A stretch of 64,000 nucleotides of DNA from PALSA-243 sp963743705 (GCA_963743705.1 CAVUQS010000021.1:1-64000), one strand, 5' to 3'. Positions 35,219 to 45,878 are shown, counted from the stretch's first letter. Notes: generated by a model not told the origin, from the sequence alone. Numbers and translations: made by a program.

Positions 35219-37735
35219 ATGCCAGATCAGGAACAACCCCCACAGAACCAGCTTCCCCTGCCTGGAGGCGGCGATGGCGGCAACAAAAATATCGTCCCGA
35301 CCAACATCGAAGACGAGATGAAGCGGTCGTACCTCGATTACGCCATGAGCGTGATCGTGGGACGCGCTTTGCCGGATATCCGCGATGGTCTGAAGCCGGT
35401 GCATCGGCGCATTCTTTACACCATGCACCAGATGGGCTTGCAGCCCAACCGGCCCACCCGCAAGTGCGCGCGCATCGTCGGCGACGTGATGGGCAAATAC
35501 CATCCGCATGGCAATCTGGCGGTTTATGACGCCTTGGTGCGCCTCGCGCAGCCGTTCGCCATGCGCTATCCGCTGGTGGAGGGCCAGGGCAACTTCGGCT
35601 CGGTGGATGGCGACCCGCCCGCGGCCGATCGTTACACAGAAGCCAGGCTGTCGCGCGTTTCCACCGCGCTGCTCGAAGATCTCGATCTCGAAACCGTCGA
35701 CTTCAAGCCCAACTACGATGAGAGCGAAGTCGAGCCGGAAGTGTTGCCCGCGCGCATTCCGAACCTGCTCGTGAACGGATCGTCCGGAATCGCGGTCGGC
35801 ATGGCCACCAACATTCCGCCCCACAACCTGAACGAGATCATCGGCGCGGCCATTCAGTTGATTCAGCACCCCGGCACGCCGCTCGCGAAGATGCTCGAGA
35901 TGGTGCCCGGCCCCGATTTCCCAACCGGCGGCTATATCCTCGGCCGCGCGGGAATCATTGACGCCTACACCCGCGGCCGCGGACAACTCAAGCTGCGCGC
36001 CAAGGCCGCCATCGAGCGCAGCGGCAAAGATCGCGAGCAGATCATCGTCACCGAAATTCCGTACCAGGTCAACAAGTCGAAGCTGCTCGAACAGATCGCC
36101 TCCCTGGTCAACGAAAAGCGCATCGAAGGCATCGCCGACGTCTTCGATCACAGCGATCGCGACGGCATGCGCATCGTGATCGAGCTGAAGCGCGGCGAGC
36201 AGTCCGAAGTAGTGCTCAACAACCTCTACAAGCACACTCAGCTTCAAATCGGCTTCGGCATCATCATGCTTTCCATCGTCAACGGCCAGCCGCGCGAGCT
36301 GGGCCTGCTGGATTGCCTCAAACATTTCATCGATCACCGCGTCGAAGTAGTCCGCCGCCGCACCGAATATGAGTTGCGCAAGGCGCGCGATCGCGAGCAT
36401 CTCTTGCTCGGATTCCAAAAGGCGCTGGATAACATCGACGAAGTCATCCGCCTCATCCGCGCCGCCAAGGCGCCCCGCGAGGCGCGCGATTCGCTGATCG
36501 CCCGCTTCGAATTCAGCGAAAAGCAGGCCCAGGCCATCATCGAGCTGCAGTTGCAGCGCCTCACCGGCATGGAGCGGCAGAAGATTCTCGACGAATTGGC
36601 CGATATCCAGCGCCGTATCGCCGAGTATCTCGAAATCCTGGGCTCCGACAAAATTCTGCGCGATGTCATCATCAAAGAACTCAAGGAAGTCCAGAAGGAT
36701 TACGGCGACGCGCGCCGCACCGAGATCATCGAAGACACTGGCGAGATCCGTCTCGAAGACCTGGTTGCTGTGGAAGACGTCGCCATCACTGTGACGCGCG
36801 GCGGCTATCTCAAGCGCACCTCCGTCGATACCTACCGCCGCCAGACGCGCGGCGGCAAGGGACGCATCGGCATGGGCACGCGCGCCGAAGATTTCGTCGA
36901 GTATCTGCTGGTGACCTCAACCCACAGCTACCTGCTCATCTTCACCACGCGCGGCCGCGTCTATTGGCTCAAAGCCTACGAAATTCCCGACGCCAGCACC
37001 ACCGGCAAGGGCAAACACATCTCGAACCTGATCAACCTGCAGGACGACGAGAGCGTGAAGGCGTTCCTCAGCGTGAAGGATTTCGTCTCCAGCCAGTTCA
37101 TCGTAATGGTGACCAAGCAAGGCGTCATCAAGAAGTGCGAATTGACGGAATTCGACAACCCGATGGCCCGCGGCATCATCGCGATGTCGCTCGATGAGGG
37201 CGACGAGCTGATTGGCGCCAACATCACCAACGGTGAAAACTTCATATTCCTCGGCTCGCATCTGGGCCAGGCCATCCGTTTCCGCGAATCCGAAGTGCGC
37301 GCCATGGGCCGCCCCGCGCACGGCGTGTGGGCGATGGATCTCGACGAAGGCGACTACCTGATCGGCATGCAAGTGGTCGAAAAAGAGGGCCTCATTCTCT
37401 CCATCGCCGAGAACGGCTACGGCAAGCGCACCGCGCTCGAAGATTACCGTCTCACCCGCCGCGGCGGCAAGGGCGTAATCAACATGAAGACCACCAAAAA
37501 GACCGGCGCCGTGGTGGGGATTCTTTCCGTAAGCGAAGATTCCGATCTGATGCTCGTCACCCAAAGCGGCAAGATCATCCGCATCGAATCCTCGACCATC
37601 CGCCAGGCCGGCCGCTCCACGCAGGGCGTCAAGCTGGTCTCGCTCGAAGAAGACGATAAAGTCGCGGCCGCATCGGTCATCCCGGATGCCGAAGCTCCGA
37701 ACGGCAACGGACAGGAAACGCTGCCGGTCCAGTAA
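35219..37735 (+). CDS. gyrA: DNA gyrase subunit A
   Basis: An intact 838-residue topoisomerase II subunit. Residues 31-64 (EDEMKRSYLDYAMSVIVGRA, ALPDIRDGLKPVHRRIL) and the catalytic Tyr139 in ADRYTEARL are clear. The C-terminal beta-pinwheel has the GyrA box QTRGGKG, so this is GyrA rather than ParC. The quinolone-determining region reads KYHPHGNLAVYDALVRLAQP: Leu100 stands at the position of E. coli Ser83, Asn99 at Asp82, and Asp104 (Asp87) is kept. With GyrB it introduces negative supercoils using ATP. Its last 16 codons are duplicated at 43,388-43,435. Confidence 0.97.
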   Translation: MPDQEQPPQNQLPLPGGGDGGNKNIVPTNIEDEMKRSYLDYAMSVIVGRALPDIRDGLKPVHRRILYTMHQMGLQPNRPTRKCARIVGDVMGKYHPHGNLAVYDALVRLAQPFAMRYPLVEGQGNFGSVDGDPPAADRYTEARLSRVSTALLEDLDLETVDFKPNYDESEVEPEVLPARIPNLLVNGSSGIAVGMATNIPPHNLNEIIGAAIQLIQHPGTPLAKMLEMVPGPDFPTGGYILGRAGIIDAYTRGRGQLKLRAKAAIERSGKDREQIIVTEIPYQVNKSKLLEQIASLVNEKRIEGIADVFDHSDRDGMRIVIELKRGEQSEVVLNNLYKHTQLQIGFGIIMLSIVNGQPRELGLLDCLKHFIDHRVEVVRRRTEYELRKARDREHLLLGFQKALDNIDEVIRLIRAAKAPREARDSLIARFEFSEKQAQAIIELQLQRLTGMERQKILDELADIQRRIAEYLEILGSDKILRDVIIKELKEVQKDYGDARRTEIIEDTGEIRLEDLVAVEDVAITVTRGGYLKRTSVDTYRRQTRGGKGRIGMGTRAEDFVEYLLVTSTHSYLLIFTTRGRVYWLKAYEIPDASTTGKGKHISNLINLQDDESVKAFLSVKDFVSSQFIVMVTKQGVIKKCELTEFDNPMARGIIAMSLDEGDELIGANITNGENFIFLGSHLGQAIRFRESEVRAMGRPAHGVWAMDLDEGDYLIGMQVVEKEGLILSIAENGYGKRTALEDYRLTRRGGKGVINMKTTKKTGAVVGILSVSEDSDLMLVTQSGKIIRIESSTIRQAGRSTQGVKLVSLEEDDKVAAASVIPDAEAPNGNGQETLPVQ

Positions 37736-37911
37736 GCCGGTTAGTTTGCCGACGGCTTCTCGACATGCTCGATCGTCAGGAAGTCCGTCGGCAGCCTCTG
37801 TGCTTGCAGTTTCAGCTCCCGGCTGACCCGGTTCGGAAACCCAACTAAGCTTGAAGTCGTAGCGATCGGTCAGCCCGGTCCTATCGACAACATTCTCGCC
37901 ACACGCGCGCC
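37686..37911. repeat. segmental duplication, copy 1 (gyrA tail plus TIGR03435 end)
   Basis: The last about 50 bp of gyrA and the following minus-strand TIGR03435 end match 43,388-43,652 closely, except for a 41-bp deletion after TTGCAGTTTCAG in this copy. The 5.5 kb between the two copies holds an SBBP-type fragment and a large exoprotein gene. Confidence 0.75.
37741..37911 (-). pseudogene. TIGR03435 protein, C-terminal remnant
   Basis: The reverse strand encodes the end of a TIGR03435 protein (IEHVEKPSAN-type ending with stop at 37,741), but 41 bp are deleted and homology ends after about 170 bp. The intact relative is at 43,441-44,211. It is a by-product of the segmental duplication behind gyrA. 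Confidence 0.65.
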
Positions 37912-38111
37912 TACGTCTGCAAATCCGAAGAAAAAAGAAAAAAACTGCCGTCTGCTTTTCAGCATCTGAGATCGAAGTAAGTAGGTTTCAAAAAGAACAA
38001 ATTAGAAAACCAGGCCTGACCGGCGACTCAAAGGCGCCCGGGTTGAATAACGCTGGAAGCGTGTTCTGATCTACCGAACAGATAGAAAGCCGTGCGATTT
38101 GGAGGTGGCAT

Positions 38112-38405
38112 GTGCCCAGGACTCAAGTCACGCGAACGTGCCTTGCGACCCTCATCGTGTTCGCGAATTGTCTCGGACAATCGAACTCTCGCATAGGCAG
38201 ACCCGCGGGCACAACGCCCAAAACCACGGTTCCGCCCCCGCCGGCGCTCTCGCAGCGACGAGCCTCTGAAATACTCGGCGGTCTTCCGCGTGTTTTTGAG
38301 CCCAATCTCGGCCAGACCTACCCGCAGGTTCGCCTCTTCACCAGTCAAAGCCCCCGGACTATTCCTCTATCAGCCCAACTTGACGCACGACATTCACAGG
38401 AGAGA
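38112..38405 (+). pseudogene. SBBP-type propeller protein, N-terminal fragment
   Basis: The start MPRTQVTRTCLATLIVFANC is a signal-peptide-like segment, and the text VFEPNLGQTYPQVR is the hallmark opening of acidobacterial SBBP/YVTN beta-propeller exoproteins (FEPNLGQTDPQVRF). After one frame change it continues KAPGLFLYQPNL and then stops at the next gene. A full member has many hundreds of residues more. It is a fragment trapped in the module inserted behind gyrA. Confidence 0.5.
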
Positions 38406-38407
38406 CT

Positions 38408-41400
38408 ATGCAACGGATTTTGACGCTCGCGGTCGTTTTGTTGTTTGGGGGTGCATTGAATGCTCAAACCACACCCATCTATAACACTATCCCTACGCCC
38501 CTTCCGGTGAGTTTGATCAACCAGAGTTTTCAAGCCCAGCGTATCTCCGAGTTCGGCAACCAGGTCGTGTTCGGCGGGACCAGTCGCCAATTGACCTCGG
38601 TGACTGTCGCCATGGTCACACTGGGATACTTCTCGAAATACAATAGCCCCAGCGCTCCCAACACTGGCGGATGGAGCTACCCCATCACGCTAAACCTTTA
38701 TTCCGTGAACAGCGATGGCAGCCCGGGGAACGTAATAACATCTGTCACGCAGTCGTTCTTCATTCCCTGGCGACCGGAACCGACACTCGCATGCGGCGGG
38801 CCCCTGTACCTTGGCACCGACAATGTCTGTCACAACGGCCAGGCGTTCGATATCATCTTCGACTTCAGTAACCGCTCACCTGCCTTGATTCTGCCCAATC
38901 AGGTCATCTTCGGCATCGCCTACAACACCCAAAGCGCCGGTCAAACTCCTACAGGAGTCGACGGGCCGTACAACGACCTCAACGTGGGCTTCAACGCGAC
39001 CAACACAGTGGGCAGTAACCCGATCGCACCTGAGGCTTACCTGAACGGCACGATTGGTGCGTCCTATGCGGACGGTGGTGCCGGTGGGGTTGGAGTGTTC
39101 CGTCGCGACGTAGGGGGCAATTACCCCAACATCGCCATCGAATTCGACGTTCTCGCCCCGCCTCCAACGCTCATCATCTACAACACCATCCCTGCGCCCC
39201 TTCCGGTGAGTTTGATCAACCAGAGTTTTCAAGCCCAGCGTATCTCCGAGTTCGGCAACCAGGTCGTGTTCGGCGGAACCAGTCGCCAATTGACCTCGGT
39301 GACTGTCGCCATGGTCACACTGGGATACTTCTCGAAATACAATAGCCCCAGCGCTCCCAACACTGGCGGATGGAACTATCCCATCACGCTAAACCTTTAT
39401 TCCGTGAACAGCGATGGCAGTCCGGGGAGCGTAATAACATCTGTCACGCAGTCGTTCTTCATTCCCTGGCGACCGGAACCCACGCTTGCATGCGGCGGGC
39501 CTCTATACCGAGGCGCCGACAATGTCTGTCACAACGGCCAGGCATTCGATATCATCTTCGACTTCAGTAACCGCTCGCCTGCCTTGATTCTGCCCAATCA
39601 GGTCATCTTCGGCATCGCCTACAACACCCAAAGCGCCGGTCAAACTCCTACAGGAGTCGACGGGCCGTACAACGACCTCAACGTGGGCTTCAACGCGACC
39701 AACACAGTGGGCAGTAACCCGATCGCACCTGAGGCTTACCTGAACGGCACGATTGGTGCGTCCTATGCGGACGGTGGTGCCGGTGGGGTTGGAGTGTTCC
39801 GTCGCGACGTGGGGGGTAATTACCCTAACATCGCCATCGAATTCGACGTTCTCGCCCCGCCTCCAACGCTCATCACTGTGACGGGCGGGGGAACGCAGAG
39901 CGCGACGGTGGGTACTCAGTTCGGGAATCCGTTGCAGGCGAAAGTAACGGACTCGGGCGGCAACGCATCAGCCGGGGTGACCGTGACCTTCTCGACTCCG
40001 GCCTCGGGAGCCTCAGCGACACCGTCGGTCACCTCGGTCACCACCGATTCTAGCGGGGTAGCCAGCGTCACGGTAACGGCCAATGGAACCGCCGGTGCGT
40101 ACGCGGTTACGGCGAAAGTGGCGGGTGTGACCACCCCTGCCACATTCAATCTGACCAATCTCGCTGGACCCGCCCAAACCATCGCTTTTGGCCAACAGCC
40201 GACCATGACGCAAGCGGGCCGCCCGATCCAACCTGCAGTCACCGTGAGTCTTCAAGATACCTACCACAATCCAATCCTCGGCACGACCATTACGTTAAGC
40301 CTCCCCGGAGGAATAGCGGTCGCAGCGCCTACGGCGAATACCGGCACGACCGGAATTGCAACCTTTGTTGATCTCGCCATCCAACAGGCTGGTACGTATC
40401 AGTTGCAAGCCAGCGGCGGGGGTCAGACGACGCTCAGCGCATCCTTCACGATCACCGCGGCTTCGGCGCTTTCCATCACGGCGCTAAGCGGCTTCAACCA
40501 GACAGTTGGAGTTGGAACGACCTATACGTCACCGCTGACGGCACTGGTGCAGGACGGTTTCATGAACCCCATTCAGGGAGCCTCGGTGACCTTCGCCGCG
40601 CCTCCTCCCGGCGGAGCCAGTGTCAGCTTCGGGAGTTCGGCTACCGCCACCGTGACGACGGATGTCAATGGTATTGCCACTTCGCCGGCTATGACGGCGA
40701 ACGGACAGGCCGGGCCCTTCCAGGTCACGGCATCCACCACGGGGGCAGCTACTTCAGCAACCTTCAGTCTGACCAATATGGCAGGGGCAGCCAACAAGCT
40801 TGCCTTCATCCAGCAGCCGGTTGATACGGCCGCGGGCGCGACAATCACCCCACCGGTCACAGTTCAGTTAGAAGATAGTTTCGGCAATGCGGTGCAAACG
40901 CCAAATGTCCAGGTCACTCTCCAGGTGAGTCCGGTAGTAGCCCGCATGCTGGTGCCGCTATCGTTTGTGGCGGAACCCACCAATGCCAACGGTCTGGCGA
41001 CGTTCCCGAGTCTCAGCATCAGCCAGGTGGGCCGGTATCAATTGCTGGCCGAATCCAGCGGTATCGCTTCGGCGACGAGCAATTCCTTCAACATCCACGC
41101 CGGTACGGCGTCGACGATCATGGCAACAGCAGGCACTCCACAGAGCGCCATCGTCCAGACCGCATATGGCGGGCCGTTGCAGGTCACGGTCACAGACACG
41201 GCAGGCATCCCGGTGAGCGGAGTGTCCGTGGTGTTCGCCGCCCCCACCTCGGGGCCCAGTGGCTCGTTCGGTGGTCAGGCGACGGTTACCGTCAACACCG
41301 ACGCCCAAGGCCATTCTGCGGCGGTGATCACCGCCAACAGCATCGCCGGGCCCTTTGGTGTGACAGCTTCCTCGACGTCCATCACCGGAAGCGCTTTGTT

Positions 41401-43383
41401 TGATTTGACCAATCTGCCGGTTGGGTCAAGTTCGCTGGCGTTTGTGCAGCAGCCGAGCAATGCTGCGGCAGGACAAATCATTGCGCCGCCGGTGACCGTG
41501 CAAGTGCGCGGTGGTTCTGGAAACGCCATGCAGGTCCCCGGCATTCCCGTGTTCCTATCGCTTTCTTCCGGCACGGGCGCCCTGTTCGGAACCGTGGTGC
41601 AACTCACGGATGCCACCGGATTGGCGACCTTCAACGATCTGAAGATTGGGACAGTGGGAACCATGACCCTGCGCGCTGCCTCTACACAGCAAGCGCCGGT
41701 CAGCAGCAACTCCTTCCAGATCACCGCGGGCGCGCCCGCCAGCGTCGCAGTCGTTAGCGGCTCGCCGCAAGCGGCTACCGTGTCGCAGCCGTTCCCAGCT
41801 TTACTGCTGGCGCGGGTGACCGACCTCGCCGGCAATCCGGTGAGTGGAGTTTCGGTGACCTTCGCGCTTACTGCTGCCACCGGACCGAGTGGGACGTTTA
41901 GCGGCCCGGCGACTGTGGCTACCGACGCCAATGGCATCGCCACGGCTCCGGCTTTGACGGCCAACAGCTCGCCTGGCAACTTCGTGGTAACGGCGACGGC
42001 CACGGGAGTGAATTCTCCGACGGTGTTCGCGCTGACCAACCTGCCGCAGCAGAGCAGCGCGGTCGTCGTAACGCCCAATAGCCTCGCCTTTGTGAGCGAA
42101 ATCAATCAAGCTGCGCCGGCTGGACAAGCAGTGCAAATCGCGGCCGGCGGCACAGTGAACTGGACCGCTTCCTCCTCGGATTCGTGGATCGCCGCTCTGC
42201 CCGCCAGTGGAACTGGTAATGGGCGGATCACCGTAAGCGTCAACCCGGCCGGACTCTCGGTGGGCAATTACTCGGGTTTCATCCGCGTCACGGATTCATC
42301 GGGCGGCGTGAATCTCGTGCTGGTGACCTACGCGATCGCTGACAAACCGGCGCTGGTGATCTCACCGTCCGTGTTGGTGTTCAGCACCGCCAACAACACC
42401 ATCGCGCCTGCGGCGCAAACGCTGCGCGCCACCTCCTCTTCGCGCACCATCGCCTATTCCGTTTCGATTAATGTGAGTACCCCTTCGGGAGGCAACTGGC
42501 TCCAGGTCTCTACCAGCCAGGGACAAACCCCGGGCGCCGTGACGGTAACTGCCAATCCGGCAAACCTGGGCAATGGCGTCTATGACGGCTCGGTTCTGTT
42601 TACCCCGACCGACAATACAGTGAACTCGGTGGCGCTGCCGGTAACGTTGATCGTGGGGTGCGGGCAGGGCGGGTGCCAGTTGCAGCCGGTGATCCTCGCC
42701 GTCGTCAACGGCGCCAGCTTCCAACCCGGTGGCGCCCCGCGCGCCATCATGACCATCTTCGGGACAAACCTGTCGGATGCAATTTACCTGGCGTCGTCTT
42801 ATCCGCTCCCTACCCAGTTGGGGCCGACCTCGGTGACAGTGAACGGAATTGCCGCACCGCTGTTCTTCGCCAGTCCCACCCAGATCAACTTCCAGATGCC
42901 TGGTGGTTCTCCGACGTCCGCGATACAGGTGGTGGTCAACAACCAAGCGACCGTGAGCAGTCGCGCTCTGCGAGCTTCGCAGGGGCATTCCTCAGTGTTA
43001 ACGGTTGTAGATCCGGGGCTATTCGTGACCCCCGACAAGCGTGCGTCCGCACTCAACGGCGATTTGTCGCCGCATACGGCGGCTACGCCGATTCCGGCCG
43101 GAGGTTCCGTGATCCTGTTCTCTACTGGAGAAGGTCCGGTCACACCTGCGGTGCCTGACGGGCGCCGGCGCCGGTCAATCCGTTATCCATTGTCAATGCG
43201 CCGGTTCAGGTGACCATCGGCGGCAAGAGCGCACAGGTCACGTATCAGGGCCTGGCTCCAGGCTACGCTGGACTCGGGCAGATCAATGCGATTGTGCCCT
43301 CGGGCCTCATGCCTGGCGATCAGCCGGTATTTATCACGATCAACGGTGTTCCCAGCAACTCCGGGGTGATTACCGTGAGGTGA
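38408..43383 (+). pseudogene. large Ig-repeat exoprotein with TIGR03437 C-terminus, one frameshift
   Basis: AGGAGA precedes the ATG at 38,408. A signal peptide (MQRILTLAVVLLFGGALNAQ) leads into two near-identical 233-residue units (see 38,477-39,874). About seven Ig-like or invasin-like domains follow (for example ITVTGGGTQSATVGTQFGNP and VTFAAPPPGGASVSFGSS), then a BACON-like part (SLAFVSEINQAAPAGQAVQI). The TIGR03437 domain (VVNGASFQPGGAPRAIMTIF) loses its frame near 43,160 and continues as VNAPVQVTIGGKSAQVTYQG to the TGA at 43,381-43,383. The open frame itself covers over 95% of the protein. A secreted adhesin or matrix role is inferred. Confidence 0.7.
38477..39874. repeat. 699-bp tandem duplication inside the exoprotein gene
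   Basis: Unit 1 (38,477-39,175) and unit 2 (39,176-39,874) are each 233 codons and nearly identical at DNA level, including silent positions. Each unit begins with IYNTIP, has ISEFGNQVVFGGTSRQLTSV and CGGPLY, and ends AIEFDVLAPPPTLI. Both halves stay in frame, so the duplication is recent and preserves the reading. Confidence 0.85.
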
Positions 43384-43387
43384 CTTA

Positions 43388-43652
43388 GCCGAAGCCCCGA
43401 ACGGCAACGGACAGGAAACGCTGCCGGTGCAGTAAGCCGGTTAGTTTGCCGACGGCTTCTCGACGTGCTCGATCGTCAGGAAGTCCGTCGGCAGCCTCTG
43501 TGCTTGCAGTTTCAGGCCGAGTTGGTCTTCTAGAGCTGTCGTGAGGTTCGTCGCGTCTCCCGGCTGACCCGATTCCGGAGCCCAACTAAGCTTGAAGTCG
43601 TAGCGATCAGTGAGCCCGGTCCTATTGACGACAGTCTGGCCTACACGCGCGC
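43388..43652. repeat. segmental duplication, copy 2 (gyrA tail plus TIGR03435 end)
   Basis: Immediately after the exoprotein stop the plus strand again encodes the gyrA end (APNGNGQETLPVQ, stop) without any gyrA upstream. The TIGR03435 gene end follows, here in its full form. This fixes the right border of the inserted module. Confidence 0.75.
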
Positions 43653-44211
43653 CGACAAACTTAGCAAGACCATCCAAGGTCGTGCCTTCTCCGGTGATTT
43701 CGGTAGGTCGCGTCTGGCGAAGCACGTGATGGTCTTCCGGAAACTTAGTCGCAGTGAACTTCGGGCCACCCTTCGCGACGACCAACGCGTAGTCGGACGT
43801 CTCTTTGGATTCCCGATGAATGGTCAGTTGAAAGCGCTCGGCCAACAATGCCCGCAGCCGCTTGCGGGCTAACTCCTGTTGCTCGGCGTGCTGCGTCGGC
43901 GCGCCGCCGCCTTCCGGACCTTTGGCGTTGATATCGTATGGCTCCGAGTCCGCCCATCTGGGTCCGCCGGATAACTGCTGCGGTGGAACGCCATACGCGA
44001 ACTGAATCAGCAGGTTTACTGTCACGCTCGTCGCCCGCAGCCCGCCACCCGGCGTCAACTGCAGACCGGGTGGATTCATGCCCGGACGCGCCGGACGTAT
44101 GGATGCCACCTCGAATTTGTCCGCGTTGTCCGGCGCAGCTTGCGCGCACGCCGCGCCACCGAACCCGCCCGCACCAGCCACGAGAACGCCAAGCACCGCC
44201 AGCTTCATCAT
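43441..44211 (-). CDS. TIGR03435 family protein, copy 1
   Basis: An intact 256-residue secreted protein: signal peptide (LGVLVAGAGGFGGAACAQA), then FEVASIRPARPGMNPPGLQL, YGVPPQQLSGGPRWADSEPY with DINAKGPEG, LLAERFQLTIHRESKETSDY and the family ending TIEHVEKPSAN. TIGR03435 is an expanded Solibacter/Bryobacter family of unknown function. It is the first of three tandem genes on the minus strand, followed downstream by the duplicated gyrA tail. Confidence 0.85.
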   Translation of the reverse strand: MMKLAVLGVLVAGAGGFGGAACAQAAPDNADKFEVASIRPARPGMNPPGLQLTPGGGLRATSVTVNLLIQFAYGVPPQQLSGGPRWADSEPYDINAKGPEGGGAPTQHAEQQELARKRLRALLAERFQLTIHRESKETSDYALVVAKGGPKFTATKFPEDHHVLRQTRPTEITGEGTTLDGLAKFVGARVGQTVVNRTGLTDRYDFKLSWAPESGQPGDATNLTTALEDQLGLKLQAQRLPTDFLTIEHVEKPSAN

Positions 44212-44224
44212 CGTTGCCTCCGCA

Positions 44225-45037
44225 TCAATTCTCCGACGGCTTCTCGACCCGGTCGATCATCAGCATCTCGATCGGCGCTTTTCGCGGGACCAACTGCAGC
44301 CCGAGATTCTCTTGCACCAGCGTGACCAGCGATGGCGTGGGTTCGCCGTCAGTTCTGGCGCGCGCTAAGCTCACCCAACTCGTGTCGTATTGATAAATAC
44401 CGGAAAAGCCGGTCTTATCGATTACCGGACGATCCGCCAGGAGGTTCAGTAAGGTGACTATCGCGAGCATGTCGCTGCGCACGATGGGGCTTCCCAAGAC
44501 GCGTGGCGGATCGCTCGCGGAAATGGCCTTGAGTTTCGATCCGTTCTTGTCCACGGTCAACTCGTAAACGGAAAGATCCTTCGTCTCGCGATGCAGTTTG
44601 AGTTGGAAGCGATCCGCCAGAAGCGACTGAATCATGCGCCGCACCTGCGCGGGTGTGGGCGGCGTTGAGCCGGGAGCTTTCGCTTGGATCTCGTAGCGAT
44701 CGCCTTCCGGCACCTTGCCCCACGCCGGTCCGCCGGTGACTTGGAACCTCTTGACGTCATAGGCGTCCATGATGAGCTCTTGTAGGCTGGCATTGCGCTC
44801 GAAGACAGTGAGGCCGGAAATTTGGAATGGCATGGCGCGGGGCATGCGCGTAACCGGCCGGCCGATGGGTGGAACTGGAAGCAGCCGGATGGATGCCACT
44901 TCGAAAGCGAGCGGTGGCTCGTTTTCAGATTGGCCGCCGAGGCGCGGCTCCATGGCGGCGCCTGCGAATGCGAGCGTTATCGCGGCCGTGACGCCGGCGG
45001 CCACCAGCTGGATTTTCCGGGCAACGTGGGACATCAA
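44225..45037 (-). CDS. TIGR03435 family protein, copy 2
   Basis: A 270-residue paralogue with the same layout: an N-terminal hydrophobic segment (LVAAGVTAAITLAFAGAAME), FEVASIRLLPVP, DAYDVKRFQVTGGPAWG, LLADRFQLKLHRETKDLSVY and the end MIDRVEKPSEN. Its ATG overlaps the stop of the upstream copy by four bases (ATGA), so the two are translated together. Sequence identity to its neighbours is moderate, so the duplication is old. Confidence 0.85.
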   Translation of the reverse strand: MMSHVARKIQLVAAGVTAAITLAFAGAAMEPRLGGQSENEPPLAFEVASIRLLPVPPIGRPVTRMPRAMPFQISGLTVFERNASLQELIMDAYDVKRFQVTGGPAWGKVPEGDRYEIQAKAPGSTPPTPAQVRRMIQSLLADRFQLKLHRETKDLSVYELTVDKNGSKLKAISASDPPRVLGSPIVRSDMLAIVTLLNLLADRPVIDKTGFSGIYQYDTSWVSLARARTDGEPTPSLVTLVQENLGLQLVPRKAPIEMLMIDRVEKPSEN

Positions 45038-45783
45038 TTGTCCGTCGGCTTCTCGGCGTGGTCGATCACCATCACTTCAACCGGTCCGCGGCTTGGCTCC
45101 AACTTCAATCCGAGTTGTTCCTGAATGGCTGCGAAAAGGTCGGGGTCCGTGGAATCCGTCGCCCCCAGTGGCGCCCATTTGAGCTCGAACTCATAATATC
45201 CCTTCAATCCGGTCTTATCCAGAACGGTGCGGCCCACCCGGGCGGATATCTGGTCCGCCAGCATCGGAGTGTTCGCGCCGCGTCCCCTCAAGTTAGTCGC
45301 GCCAAGCCCCAACATTCCCGGCTTATCCACCTCGTGCAGCTTCGGCCCGTTCTTCGCGATCACCAGATCGTAGACCGGCATTTCCTTCGTCTCGCGATGA
45401 GCCTTCAGTTGGAAGCGCGTCTCGAATAGTGCCTGCAGCATCGCCTTCAGTTGGTCGTTGGTCACGCGTCCGTCGGCCTTGGCCGTGATGTCGTATTTCT
45501 CCGCGTCCAGCCAACCGGGCCCTCCCGCAATCTGATGCGGGCGCAAGTTGTAGGCGAATCCCATCAGGTCCTTCACCGTGGCCGTCATCGCGGTGAACCG
45601 CCCCGGACCCGGCGAGAACATCTGCGCACCCACATGCTCGGGATTGCTGCTTCGGATCGTCGCCACTTCGAATTCGAGCTTGAGCGGCTCCTGCGATTGC
45701 GCATTCAGACGCGAGACCGCCGTTACCAGCAGAGGCGCCACGGCAGCGGCGACTCCAAGGGCCGCAAAAGCGCGCGTGTTCAT
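45034..45783 (-). CDS. TIGR03435 family protein, copy 3
   Basis: Start MNTRAFAALGVAAAVAPLLV at 45,783 (nine bases earlier is possible) with a signal peptide. Family motifs: FEVATIRSSNPEHVGAQMF, FAYNLRPHQIAGGPGWLDAE, LFETRFQLKAHRETKEMPVY and VIDHAEKPTDN. It is the first gene of the minus-strand trio and is divergent from larE, 95 bp away. Function unknown; periplasmic or secreted. Confidence 0.85.
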   Translation of the reverse strand: MNTRAFAALGVAAAVAPLLVTAVSRLNAQSQEPLKLEFEVATIRSSNPEHVGAQMFSPGPGRFTAMTATVKDLMGFAYNLRPHQIAGGPGWLDAEKYDITAKADGRVTNDQLKAMLQALFETRFQLKAHRETKEMPVYDLVIAKNGPKLHEVDKPGMLGLGATNLRGRGANTPMLADQISARVGRTVLDKTGLKGYYEFELKWAPLGATDSTDPDLFAAIQEQLGLKLEPSRGPVEVMVIDHAEKPTDN

Positions 45784-45878
45784 AGAGCACATTTGACGTT
45801 CAGTCTACTGGTCCCGATAGCCCGGCCGCAATGATCCGGACCGGCACAGTGAGGCGCCGGAGAGTACTATAAGAGCGT

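Noticed and set aside
38477..39874. CRISPR-like or tandem DNA repeat array
   Set aside because: There are only two long units, both coding and in frame; no short repeat-spacer pattern exists.
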